Below, in pieces: positions 12,052 through 22,260 of a DNA stretch of 64,000 nt; position 1 is the stretch's first letter; each line of letters starts with the position of its first letter. The DNA comes from Agriotes lineatus (Eukaryota > Arthropoda > Insecta > Coleoptera > Elateridae), in the NCBI GenBank assembly GCA_940337035.1, contig CALNHX010007772.1:1-64000 (forward strand), written 5' to 3'. The notes beneath the pieces are model-generated. The model saw only the letters and a list, made by a program, of their open reading frames with translations, had not been told where the DNA came from and made no database searches. The position numbers and the translations under genes were made by a program.

Positions 12052-13355
12052 AGGGTGCTACTCAACGTTTGAAAATTTAATAATTTCGCATATTTCAAAT
12101 AAAACGCCATGTACATTTTTATATTTTTGAAAAGCCCTTTTAATGACCTTTCTTTTGATATGTTACTTCATACACCCACGTATTTGAACCAAAAACAAGT
12201 TAAGTCTCTTAAGATGCTGTATTTCAAGATACAACAAACAAACGCAGTTAAAATATTATAATTTAAGCACGAGAGCTCTCCAAACAAAACATAAAACGAG
12301 GCTGAGAAAATATAAATCTAGTCATTGTCGATATAAGAACTAATAAACACTAAAAAACAAGAAGAGCAGAAATTAATTAATTCCAGGATTAAATGAAATC
12401 AGATACGCAATTACGTAAAATGTTCAAATATTGCTCCTTCCGTGCTTTGGGTATTAAAGCTATACAGATAGCTCATAATTTGCAAATATAATTATTTCGT
12501 TTTGGTTAAATTGAACACGCTGCATATTTCTGTATTTTGGAAAGTACTTTTTATGAGCTTTCTTCTGATATTTAAATTCCTAGTCCTAAATTCAATCGCT
12601 TTTCAGATCTAATTTTCTCCTGTATTTTATTTTTACATATTTATTATTTCTGGTTTTAGCAGTGGTTGGGTTTTTATTTCATAAACTTGGATTTTTGTTG
12701 TGCTTCAAGAGTTGCAAGTGTTTAAATTCGCATTATAATAGCTTAAATGGCTTACATTTTTTTATCTTCAAACACGCATATCTGAAAGACAATTAAATTT
12801 AGGGATATGAAAGAACATATCAAAAGAAAGCTCATTTAAAGGGATTTTCAAAAATACAAAAATATACAGGGCGTTCCATTTGAAAAAAATCCGAAATTAT
12901 TAAATCTGCAACTGTCGACCACCCTGTATAGCATTAATACCCACAGACACTAATTTACACTCGAAAAATAATTCATAAAAAACAACTGTTTGGTAACGTG
13001 TCCCTTCATTCAATTCTTTTCTGTTACTTACAGGAAACGCCTAAAGTTTATCATCTTTTGCATAAAATCGTTAATATCTTTAAAACAGTTGACGTTAGAT
13101 CCATACAGCTTTATATCAAAATGATTGGTATTTCAATTCAAATCTTTTAAGCTGTCTAAATATAGGGCATTCCATTAAAAAAAGTAAGTTTTAATCGCCA
13201 TACTTTTTTGAGCCACCCTGTATAATCGAAGCTATTTTAGTAATGTGCAACACCTTCGTTCCTATAACTTTTATATACACGATATTTATGTAATTCTTAT
13301 AGTTCTATAATTATATTACACCCTCCCTCCTCCCCCAATCGTTGCCGAACCCAGA
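12047..13355. mobile_element. Decayed foldback element, related to the 17.06-18.25 kb element
   Basis: The part 12765-13355 parallels the right arm of the element at 17055-18253: AATATACAGGGCGTTCC, CACCCTGTATAGCATTAAT, AAAACAGTTGACGTTAGA, GAGCCACCCTGTATAATC and a CCC-rich end near 13320-13350. Two left-arm pieces lie at 12047-12190 and about 12435-12610. Each carries TTTCTGTATTTT or a close variant and GAAAAGCCCTTTTAATG. The copy is rearranged, with the left arm represented twice, and is older than the 17-kb copy. Confidence 0.7.
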
Positions 13356-13496
13356 ATGTTAATTTTGACATTATTTTTTGTTGTTATCTCCTCTCTTTTA
13401 TGTACGAATGAATATTTATGTTTTCGTTGTACCTACTTGTGTTTTGTTAATGTAACTTTGAGCAAATATTATATTTTTTTATTTCAAGCATGTAAG

Positions 13497-13740
13497 TATG
13501 TACACTTCTGTGCAATAAAATTAAGCACACACGGCTTTGATGGTGTATTTATTAATAGCGTTTTTTTAAAGGTTTTAGTTTTGGTCTTTTAATAAAGGTG
13601 TTATTTTCAGGTTATGGTATTTTATCATTTATTGAAACTGCTGCTAGGCAATTAAAATAGACCCGAATTATACAAACTAGAATATTGTGAAAAATAATCA
13701 TAAGACGTGTGCTTAATTTTATTGCACAGAGGTGTACATA
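13497..13740. mobile_element. Tc1/mariner-type MITE with ~36-bp inverted ends
   Basis: The left end TGTACACTTCTGTGCAATAA (from 13499) and the right end ending TTATTGCACAGAGGTGTACA are inverted copies over about 36 bp. They include AAATTAAGCACAC. TA dinucleotides flank both ends. The element is about 240 bp and has no coding capacity. Superfamily inferred from the TA flanks and end sequence. Confidence 0.8.
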
Positions 13741-14019
13741 TAACAAATAAAAAATGTCTAAATAACTATGATTTATTTGAAAAAAAAGTAATAAACCAAT
13801 TTAAATAAAATAAATATACACATTTTAGCCCTGACACGAAGGAGCCAAGTCCTGCCTAATATTTGGACTTAGATACAACCCTGCTTGATGAACCACGTAG
13901 TAATGAAGAGATGAAATAATTTTGAGTAATGCCTGTCTTATATTTTTCACTTTATTAATTTTAGATTTAGAAAGCATAGGTACCTACCTACAAAAATTAC
14001 ACCTTTTTTTAGAGAGGAA

Positions 14020-14631
14020 TCCCTCGTTGGTGAAGGCCCCACTTAAAAATCTCAGAGGGCAGGGGCGTGGAGGGGTCTCGGGCCGTGCAATTCCTCCACG
14101 ATATACGATTCAGTGGCCTCCATTTCTGTCCGAGTTATTTCACAACATTATTCTAGGGTAGCCTGGCTGCAAAACGTCGAATTCGTGTGCCCCCATAAAT
14201 TTGCTGGGTCGCCCGGTGGGCCAGTCCGGAGCTGCTTGTCGTAGATTACACGAATTGTCCAATTCCGATCCTGGATCCGAGTCCCATGGATCAATGTTCC
14301 TCCGCACCATGACCATCGCAATACCAATACCAAGGACCGCCGGAACAGAAGACGATCGCGTCGCAGGCAGCGAATGTTTATTGCCAGCTGTCAAGCGTGA
14401 CTGTTAACCTGCAGCCGAAGGTGCAAAATTCTTCTAAAAACCGGAAAAATTTCGTGGAAGGCGAAAAGCGGCCGCGAATTTCAAAGGTGCGCGCGCACGG
14501 CCATGTGAACAAACCTTTTCAGTCGCAATACTAATAACTATCCGCGCGGCGGTGAAGTGTGTCAGTGTTCCTGCGAAACCGGGGTGTTGCTCAGTGATTC
14601 CGCGGCTCTCCAGGCAAAACCGCGCAAATAA
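14020..14631 (+). promoter_or_regulatory. GC-rich promoter region and 5' leader of proline dehydrogenase
   Basis: GC content rises sharply over 14020-14920 against an AT-rich background, and CpG dinucleotides are frequent, with CGCGCGGC-type runs. No TATA box is seen near the start. Initiator-like TCAGT matches occur at about 14561 and 14591. The leader ends with an in-frame TAA immediately before the ATG at 14632, so the protein cannot extend upstream without splicing. The transcription start cannot be fixed from sequence alone. Confidence 0.6.
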
Positions 14632-14925
14632 ATGGCTTTTCTGCGCGCATTCCTCAGGTGTAGTGCGTCCAGAAACGGAAGGTTCCTCCTCGGCGGGCTG
14701 CGGGACATCAGAAAACTCGACGGCGCGCTCAAGTCCACAGCCGCGGGGGCCATCGTGCAAGACAGCAGCCCGGCGGCGGTCGCGACGCCTCCGAAGGACC
14801 CCCTGGACATCACCTTCGAGGATGCCAAGGCCGCCTTCAAGAGCAAGACGATGTGGGAGCTCGTGCGCGCCTACATCGTCTACACGCTCTGCTCCTCGAA
14901 CTACATCGTGGAAAATAACATGAAG
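14632..14925 (+). CDS. slgA: Proline dehydrogenase 1, mitochondrial (sluggish-A), exon 1 only
   Basis: The product oxidises proline to pyrroline-5-carboxylate, passing electrons to the respiratory chain from the inner mitochondrial membrane. This exon encodes 98 residues. Residues 1-30 are Arg/Leu/Ser-rich with no acidic residues until about 25, as expected for a mitochondrial presequence. A variable Ala/Ser/Pro linker follows. Residues 55-98 (KDPLDITFEDAKAAFKSKT, then ELVRAYIVYTLCSS and VENNMK) match the conserved N-terminal segment of insect PRODH, just before the TIM-barrel domain. The ATG is preceded by an in-frame TAA. The exon ends AAG|GTAAGT at 14925/14926, a strong phase-0 donor. Catalytic and FAD-binding exons were not found downstream, implying a first intron of over 49 kb or loss of the rest. 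Codons are GC-rich, as in the promoter. Confidence 0.88.
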
Positions 14926-15600
14926 GTAAGTTTTGCATTCGTAGTAATCCGACCCGGCGAAGTCGCCGCTGTCTCGCCGGGAGCCGCAGGCTCCATATAA
15001 TCGTAAATCAAGTGACTTCGTTCTGTACGTTACATAATGCCGTTAGTCATCGCCGGCGAAGAGGTTTGGCAATGCACGGAAGGTTAGCGAATTTGGCAAC
15101 AGTACGATATCGATCCGGTACTCGCATGGCAGCGTTTTTCCGCGACTACCGGCATTACGTCACAGCCGTCTGCACGGTTTCGCTTTTTACTGGCAGTTTA
15201 GGGGCTTATGTGCCGCCAAGATTGGGGTTTCGACCTTCTCGAGGGCAGCATTGATTTTCCTCGTTATCATAACCTAGAAAACTATTCAAACAAAAGACAT
15301 AGGTACAAGAATCCAAGTCAAAACCATAGCTGCCTTGATTTGTATGTAATTGACTTGTTCTGCCGCATCGCAACAAAAAACAATTGAATTACTGTGGTGG
15401 CGCCGCTGTACGGCTGGTAGCAATTTTGACAAGTGATCAGCTGATTCGTCTAATTTTATTGTAATTAGCAATTTAAAATCTTACTAATATTGTGGTTTCA
15501 TAAACACTTGTGAAAATTAGATTTGAAACAGATGAGGAAAAAGTAGTAGTCTACGAGCTTAATTGCTAGGAGGCGACGAGAAGTGAGCAATTTTTGATGT
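14926..15600. other. Start of the proline dehydrogenase first intron
   Basis: Begins with the donor GTAAGT. GC content drops from about 15250 onward. Short open frames at 15012-15254 continue the GC-rich zone but show no family resemblance. No downstream exon is recognised here. Confidence 0.5.
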
Positions 15601-15961
15601 AGACCAGCGGTTCTCAACCTTTTAGCTAACGCATACCATTGAAACAAAAATTGGAAAATTTTAGTACTACCACCACCATGGCCTTGTACAAAAAAAAACG
15701 TATGAAAATATAAATGTAATTACGTCTGCTATTTGTATAAAAATGTACAAATAAAGATTTAAAGAAATTAATATTTCTCTTACGTTGAAAATAACTTGAT
15801 TACCAAATGAATATTCACGTTTAAAAGGTATCAATTTCTTTCTACAGTGCTTTCGTAAAGTAGTGGATAAATTCGTTAAAAATTCAAGGAATAACTTTTG
15901 GGAAAACGCTGGGACCCGTCGATTTGTATTTTTATTTGAGCATTTTTTCAATTCAAATCTA

Positions 15962-16409
15962 TATACAGTGTGTCCAAGATAAGGAGGGCCAGTATGGGAA
16001 TCTCTATAATTGTAAGACATACAAATTAGGTTAAATGGGAAGAAAGTTGCGCAATTGAAGGACTAACAAAATGACGTCTAGAAATCCTTGAACCTCAAAA
16101 AACCTAATTTTTTTCACGTCGGATAAATAAATTTATAACGTAATCATTAAGTCCACTGAAAGTTGCTATAAAGAAGTTTAATCAGTTTCGTTCTAACTTT
16201 AATATTAACGCCAGAAAAAAATACAATGGAAAATCCAAAAATTCGGTTTTTTGCGATAATTCAAAAACGAAAAATCATATCAAGGATTTCTAGGAGTCAT
16301 TTTGTTAGTCCTTTAATTGCGCAACTTACTTCCCATTTAACCAAATTCCTATCTCTTACAATTACCGAGATCCCCATACTGGCCATTCTTATCTTGGACA
16401 CACTGTATA
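15962..16409. mobile_element. Inner foldback A
   Basis: The arms are inverted copies of each other. The left reads TACAGTGTGTCCAAGATAAG, continues past a short unmatched stretch to GGTTAAATGGGAAG, then TTGCGCAATTGAAGGACTAA. The right is its reverse, ending CTTGGACACACTGTATA. The arms are about 150-170 bp each around a central spacer (about 16110-16240). No coding capacity. Confidence 0.85.
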
Positions 16410-16946
16410 CAGGGCGATCCGCGTAGGAAGTATGACGTCGTCGATGGTTTTTTTAAATGGCAACCCCCTTTTTTTATTCCCGAATTTGAAAGAACGCATT
16501 TTTTCACTTACGCCAAACTCATTTTTGAGTATAGGTCACAAGACTAAAAAATAAACAAAAAATGACAAATTACTAAATTTATTTGTAGAAAGTGCAGGCC
16601 AAGCTCCTTCATGGAGTGTTAGAGCCTCACCATTATTATTATTATGATTTCACGTTTTTATCAATGACAGCAATCAATAAAAAACATGTCGGTCGCCTTG
16701 GCTACTGTCAGGCAGATAACGGTGCACAATTTGGACATTTAAATTAGTTGTTTTGAAGTTATTATTGCAAGACAATTTAATATTTTGCAATTAATTTTTT
16801 TTCCAAATTTTTGGTTATGCGACCTATACTAAAAAATGAGCTTAGCGTAAGTAAAAAATGCGTTCTTTCAAATTCTGTAAGAAAAAAAGGGGTTACCATT
16901 AAAACATCGATGACGTCATACCTCCTACGCCGGGTCACCCTGTATG
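16406..16946. mobile_element. Inner foldback B
   Basis: The left arm starts TATACAGGGCGATCCGCGTA and contains TATGACGTCGTCGATG and GAAAGAACGCATTTTTT. The right arm is the inverse and ends CCGGGTCACCCTGTATG. The arms are about 160 bp around a 210-bp spacer. It starts within the TATACAG that ends foldback A, so A and B sit head to tail with no gap. Confidence 0.85.
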
Positions 16947-17054
16947 TAGTATATGTATATAGATTTTATTCGAAAAAATCGAGGGGTCAGCGTTTTTTTT
17001 AAGTTATTCCTTGATTTTTTAACTAATTTATCCACTACTTTACGAAATCACTGT

Positions 17055-18253
17055 ATATACAGGGTCCGACAATGAAGCGGGGGTGAAAGAAATTTCTAAA
17101 ATTATGAGAGTTACATGAATATTGTGTATAGAAAAGTTGTAGGTACAAAGGTGGTGCATATTACTGAAATAGTTTTGATTATGCAGGGTGGCTCGAAAAA
17201 GTATGGCGAATCAAACTTGCATTTTTTTAAATGAAATATCCTATATTTGGGTAGCTTAAACGTTTTGCATTGAAATACTTATCATTTTGATATAAAGTTG
17301 TATGGGTCTAACGTCATCTGTTTTCGAGATATTAACGATTTTATACAAAAAATTCTGAACTTCTGGCGGCTACTGTAAGCAACAGAAAACAATTGAATGA
17401 AGAAAAATGTTACACAAAAAATTTCGTGAACTACCTTTCAATTGTAAAATGGTGGATCTGGGTATTAATGCTATACAGGGTGCTCAACATTTGCAAATTT
17501 AATGATTTCGATTTTTTTAAAATTCAACGCCCTGTATATTTCTGTATTTTTTGAAAAGCCCTTTTAATGAGCTTTCATTTGATATCTTACTTCATACCTC
17601 TAAGTTCAACTGTTTTTCAGATAGGTATGCGTGTTTGAACAAAAAAAGCCCCTTAAGATGCTTTATTTCAAGGGATAAAAAACAAACGCCGTTAAAATAA
17701 TGATTTAAACACTTTAGAGGTATGAAGTAAAATATCAAAAGGGATTTTCAAAAATACAAAAATATACAGGACGTTCGATTTGAAAAAAAATCGATACCAT
17801 TAAATTTGCAAATGTTGAGCACCCTGTATAGCATTAATGCCCAGATCTACCATTTTACACTTGAAAGGTAGTTCACAAAAATCATAATTTTTTGGTAACG
17901 TTTTCCTTCATTCGATTGTTTTCTGTTGCTTACAACAGCCGCCAGAAGTTCAGCATTTTTTTGTACAAAATCGTTAATATCTCTAAAACAGTTGACGTTA
18001 GACCCATACAACTTTATATTAAAATGATGAGTATTTTAACGCAAAACTTTGAAGCTACCCAAATATAGGGCATTCTATTTAAAAAAAAAGTAAGTTTGAT
18101 TCGTCACCCTTTTTTGAGCCACCCTGTATAATCAAAATTATTTTGGTAATGTGCATCAGCTTCGTACCTACAACCTTTATATACACAATATTCATGTAAC
18201 TCCCATAGTTTTAGGAATATCTTTCACCCCCGCTTTGTTGCCGGACCCTGTAT
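17055..18253. mobile_element. Large foldback C, ~1.2 kb palindrome
   Basis: The left arm (about 17055-17605) starts TACAGGGTCCGACAATGAAG and includes GCGGGGGTGAAAG, CAGGGTGGCTCGAAAAAG, ACGTCATCTGTTTTCGAGAT and TATACAGGGTGCTCAAC. The right arm (about 17718-18253) is its inverse, ending GTTGCCGGACCCTGTAT. The arms exceed 500 bp with moderate divergence around a 110-bp centre. Internal copies of the TACAGGGTG end inside each arm suggest it grew by nesting of smaller units. No protein encoded. Confidence 0.9.
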
Positions 18254-18254
18254 G

Positions 18255-18600
18255 GCTCTGCATTACTTATTAATTTTAAATGTAAATTGAATTTCATTCT
18301 TAATTTTGTCCTGTATTTGTTTTCAAATATAACATTGAAAAAAACCTTTTTCACACAAATAGGTTGTGAAAAGTTAAAAATGTAATAACCTTACATACAT
18401 TGAAATCCTCTTATCAATTGTTCTTTTCTGTGCCAGATAAGTTTTCAGGAATGTAGGAACATAGCAGATTTATGATCCAAATTTCATTTAAAAATCTGGG
18501 AAATACAAATTGGAGTCATTTATAAATGAAGAGCAATGCTTTTTATGTATGTATTTTGCCAATTCATCATTCATTTTAAGAAAACTTTCTAAAACTGGTA
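18255..18600 (-). pseudogene. hAT transposase C-terminal (dimerisation domain) remnant
   Basis: Minus-strand translation, reading across frameshifts, gives YFPDF, then an IPENLS...EK stretch, then TYLCEKGFF-like and NKYRTKLR. This is the order of the hAT C-terminal dimerisation region (FPTTYLCE.GFS...K.K.R..L) in SCAND3/ZBED-like hAT transposases. Several stops and shifts interrupt it; no catalytic Asp region remains. Confidence 0.6.
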
Positions 18601-18748
18601 AAAAGCTCAATTTATTTATCCAATTCTCTGATTGATAATCAACCAAGTTTTTTGTGATTGCATTTGTTTTATCTTTACCGGTAAAATAATACGTTTGGTC
18701 GTAGTTCTAAATTACAAATTTTTACTCCACGCACCACGTACTAGTACC

Positions 18749-18850
18749 TAGTTCAGGGGGCGCCAAAATTGGTATATTGACACAAAATGTTTCATCTTTG
18801 TCATAAAATATTAATTCCCTAGAATATACTAGCTACTGGGAATTGCAACC
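18749..18850. repeat. Dispersed repeat, partner at 61.74 kb
   Basis: GGCGCCAAAATTGG, GTCATAAA(A/G)TAT(T/G)AATTCCC and ACTGG(G)AATTG(C/T)AACCTAAAA are shared in order with 61733-61840. About 25 percent of positions differ by eye. Class unknown; possibly a hAT end. Confidence 0.5.
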
Positions 18851-18899
18851 TAAAATAATAACAAGGTTTTGGATTTTTCTAACACTAAGTAAAATATGG

Positions 18900-20270
18900 A
18901 TTCCGTGGGACTTGCGGTTGTGGGATTTGCGGTCAAAAAGAAACTAGTGGGGATTGCGGCCAATAAAAATTATCTCAGCTGAAAATACCATATCTTCGAA
19001 CTTTTCAGGGATGCTGTTTTACTTCTACATTGTATTTCATTGAGATGGTAATTACCAAGGGCTGCATTCCAGGGGGTAGCGTCGCATAGTGACGTATAAA
19101 TAGGTGTTAAAATAGTTTTAGTTAGTATCTATTGCTTTATCAAGATGGAAGTGCCCGTAACGTCTAAAACAAAACTATCTCTTTTAGTCGGTGTCTACAG
19201 ATATCGCTTATATAAGGGGATTCAATTTCGACGCTCATCATTGGGATTTAGAATTTAGAAAACCGTAAGAGATTCAAGGTCGCTTAAATTGGGGCAAAGT
19301 TGCAGATTCTAATGCCGAATAATATTCAAAAAAGAAATTAGACCTAGCCCCCTTAGTTTTTGATTTTTGTCCAGAAAATCATAATTGGGTTGACATTGTA
19401 GCGACTCTTTTTTAAAGAGAAGTGCAAATCTGATTTTAGATATGGAGACTAACTTTGTTATTTTAAATGCACATCGAGGATGGCTATGGCACCATTAAGA
19501 AGAGCTGATTTTCCTCTTTCATAAATAATCAAGATATGAGATTTTTTTTAAATTTATAGTAAACGGTGGGTGGGATTTGCGGTCAAAAAGAAAATCGTGG
19601 TGATTGCGGTCAATAAAAATTATTTCAGTTGAATTTCCATAGTTTTTTGTTTTTTTAACATAACTCAAGAACTAAGGCGGTACATAGATCCAATTTCTCT
19701 TTTGAATATTATTCAGCATACAAATCTGCAATTTTTCCTTAATTTTACCGACCTCGTATCGCTTACAGTTTTCGAAATCTCGATGGTGAGCATCGAAATT
19801 GAATAACCCTGTATAGAACATCTTAAGATATGAAAGTGTGGGTATGTGTGACAATACGAAGTCAGTGTCCTCAACAGTACCTAAAATACTCAAAAAGTAT
19901 ACAGACATGATGAAAATGACGAACATAAAAAACATACCAAAATTATTTTAAAAAACAGCAAAATATATAAAAATAATATATTTTTAAAAATATATTTTTA
20001 AAAATATATTTTTTGAACATGCCACGCCTACGCGTGGATAAAGTGTGAAGGAAAGTTGCTAAAGTTAAAAATATAAATATCAATAAAGTGCAAACTGATT
20101 AAAAGGACGGTACTTGCACTAATCGCAAATTTCACGCAGGCAAAAATGCATTCACGTTTTTTATTTCCTGACCGCAAGTCCCATTGAACGCAAATTCCAC
20201 GAGCGGAAGGATCACGATACGAAAATATGGGCGCAAAATTATACGTGGCTTCTGGTGGCAACCATGGTTA
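18900..20270. repeat. Repeat block: direct GGGATTTGCGGTCA copies around a foldback
   Basis: TGGGATTTGCGGTCAAAAAG occurs at 18921 and again at 19571, each followed by a GATTGCGGnCAATAAAAATTAT stretch. Inverted relatives (GACCGCAAGTCCCA, CGCAAATTCCAC) lie near 20170-20200. Inside, 19216-19345 and 19680-19815 are inverted copies of each other (ATTCAATTTCGACGCTCA, GCCGAATAATATTCAAAA), ending ATACAGGGTTATTC. No protein is encoded by the frames here. Confidence 0.65.
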
Positions 20271-20689
20271 ATACGCCGCTGAAAAGACTTATTGTCGTGA
20301 CGATTCGCTAGCCAAGAGAATCCATTTCATACGATCAGTTTTAAATTTTCCTAAGATTTTAATTTATTTTTCCAAAATTCCTCCGACCCTTTGAAACTAA
20401 AGGTCACTCTCAAACTAGTCAATTGTGGGTAGCAATTTGAGTTCTCCATGGTTTTTTGGTTATTATTGTACCTTCTCCCACATGCAGCCGACCAACTAAG
20501 CCCTTGTAATTTTTAAAATATGTATACCATGTAGCGTGTACCACATTAATTCACTTGTTTTTATTCCTGGGGCGACAGATCGTAAACAGCACAAACTCTC
20601 AAATGGAGGAGACTGTCAAAACTCGTTGCATGAAGACTGGTATAGGTGTCTTAGTTTTTCATGGTTATTGGGAAAACTATCTCAAGATA

Positions 20690-20889
20690 GGCATAGGCGT
20701 AACTTGGGCTAGGCAAGGAGGGGGGGGGGGGGCAGTGACCCCTCCAAAATGTTGGCTTTAAAGTGCAAGTGCAGTATTCCTTTGCATTGTAGTTTTAAAA
20801 ATTTTGTGAAAGCCGTTTTCGACTGTTCGTATTTTTGATAAAGTTTTGATTTTGCTCCCCCAAAGTGATGCCCAACTTACGCCCATGCC
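20690..20889. mobile_element. 200-bp MITE with G-run, GGCATAGGCGTAACTTGGGC ends
   Basis: The left end GGCATAGGCGTAACTTGGGC and the right end GCCCAACTTACGCCCATGCC are inverted copies with two mismatches. A run of about 14 G lies just inside the left end and a CCCCC block inside the right end. No target duplication is clear because another MITE starts at the very next base. Confidence 0.75.
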
Positions 20890-21073
20890 AGTAGGTCATG
20901 TTTAGTTGTGTGAACTGACTGGACAAAATGCCGGGTATATACTTTTAAATTAGGTTGTAATTTTTGACGTTTGACAAATCCACTTATAGCTAAAAATGCC
21001 TGCCAAACCTAAACAATGATAACCTGGTATTCGGTCAGGTCAGTTTCAGACAACTAAACATGACCTAACTACT
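20890..21073. mobile_element. 184-bp MITE with AGTAGGTCATGTTTAG ends
   Basis: AGTAGGTCATGTTTAGTTGT at the left and ACAACTAAACATGACCTAACT near the right are inverted copies. Homology continues inward as TGAACTGAC and (A)CCGGGTAT. It abuts the MITE at 20690-20889 with no spacer. Superfamily not determined. Confidence 0.8.
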
Positions 21074-21141
21074 GGGGGTGCTATTTCATTTTCACTACTC
21101 TTGATCACAGTGCTGACTGGTCAAAAACAATTTTATTCTGC

Positions 21142-21350
21142 TGTAGCATCTGTAGTTCCCGTCTGATGTAAATCCATGTCGGTGGTAACTCAAAGCGGTG
21201 GTAGATCAAGCCGGTGGCACTTACCGATTGACACTTTCTAACAACTTGCTCTAATGTCGCAAATGATTGACTGTAAACTTGCTAGAAGATTTACTGCAAT
21301 TTTTTAAAACCTATTGATCGATATGCTTTAATACAAGCATACTAAACATT
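21142..21350 (+). repeat. Dispersed repeat, copy 2 (partner at 0.93 kb)
   Basis: Plus-strand partner of 934-1165, sharing TAGCATCTGTAG, GGTGGTAACTCAAA, CTTGCTCTAAT, CTGTAAACTTGCTAGA and GATCGATATG. It continues into an AT-rich tract with recurrent TTGTTGCAAACTTG-like words to about 21600. Confidence 0.6.
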
Positions 21351-22087
21351 TATTGGAACTTGCGAAACATTTGTTGAAAATTCCCAGAAAATTGTTACAA
21401 TTCTTAGAAATTATCTGCAAACCTACCAATAATTTGTTGCAAACTTGTTGCGAGTTTCTTAACATTTTTCAGCAATTTGTTGGCGTAAAATTGCTCAAAA
21501 TTTTCTTTACGCTCCTTAAAAGTTCCATATAGACTTCCTGGAATTTTCTGTAAACTTACTAAAATTTACTGCAAATACAATAGAACATTTATGAAAACTT
21601 TAGCTGCTTGGGTTGTTTAAAACCAAAACCGTCTTATGTCATAGTTTTGTAAGCATGTCAAGGCCTTAGAATGTAAATTTCAAAGAGTGTATGGTTAGTA
21701 TTGCAGTTGTTTTTTGTACCCGGTTTGTCGGTTAACCGTGCTGGCCACCGGTGTTACCAGTTTTTTGTCGGTTTGTTACGTTGTGTTAGGTTTTACCACC
21801 TACACGCCTATGTTTTTCTACTTACTCCGGATAATCGAAGGTACCTACCTATCGTATCAAATCTCCAAATTACAAATCTTACATTTTATATTAAATAGGC
21901 AAACAATAGCTATTTATATAACAATTACATAATGTAAGACTTAATCGTTGATTTCTCATTTATAAACACTGTTTCTTGTTAATGTCCAAATTTGTTATAT
22001 GTTAGGATAATGTCACAAACGAGTAAAAACGTTTCAACAATAAGACCGTTCTGTTCAAGAGAGGCGCACCGCACTTATTTCTATAAG

Positions 22088-22260
22088 GCTTGATGGCGCA
22101 GTTGGATTTATCGATGCAGTTACGATCGCTATGGAGGTGCGGCGGGTTCAAACCCCAGCGGGACACATTTTTTTACATTTGCAAATTGACTAATTCGGGC
22201 GAGGGAAGTTCTGGGTAAAGCATTTTACAGATTTTTTGGTTTGGTTTCATTGCCAATCTG
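22088..22260 (+). repeat. tRNA-derived SINE
   Basis: The tRNA-like head has an A box TGGCGCAGTTGG at 22094 and a B box GGGTTCAAACCCC at 22144, about 50 bp apart as in a tRNA. The 5' acceptor strand does not pair with the 3' AGCGGGAC, so it is not a working tRNA. The body includes CGAGGGAAGTTCTGGGTAAA at about 22199, also present at 57153. Confidence 0.65.

Larger units (their letters stand above)
15843..17056. mobile_element. Outer foldback element (host of two inner foldbacks)
   Basis: The left arm 15843-15960 (TACAGTGCTTTCGTAAAGTA, GTGGATAAATT, AAGGAATAACTT, AACGCTGGGACCC) is the inverted copy of the right arm 16946-17056. The arms would have been adjacent around a short loop. They are now separated by two further palindromes. 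Confidence 0.8.
15605..18735 (-). mobile_element. hAT transposon remnant, invaded by foldback elements
   Basis: The end CAGCGGTTCTCAACCTTTT at 15605 is a classic hAT terminus. Its coding remnant lies 2.6 kb away at 18255-18600 on the minus strand, so 15605 is the element's 3' end. Between them, 15843-18253 is filled by foldback insertions. No matching second terminus or target duplication was found; the far boundary near 18735 is a guess. Confidence 0.6.

Noticed and set aside
14140..14407. Overlapping frames on both strands upstream of the proline dehydrogenase start
   Set aside because: They are produced by the GC-rich promoter region; none has a conserved domain or splice context.
22088..22166. 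Functional tRNA gene
   Set aside because: A and B boxes are present but the acceptor stem does not pair; it fits a SINE head better.
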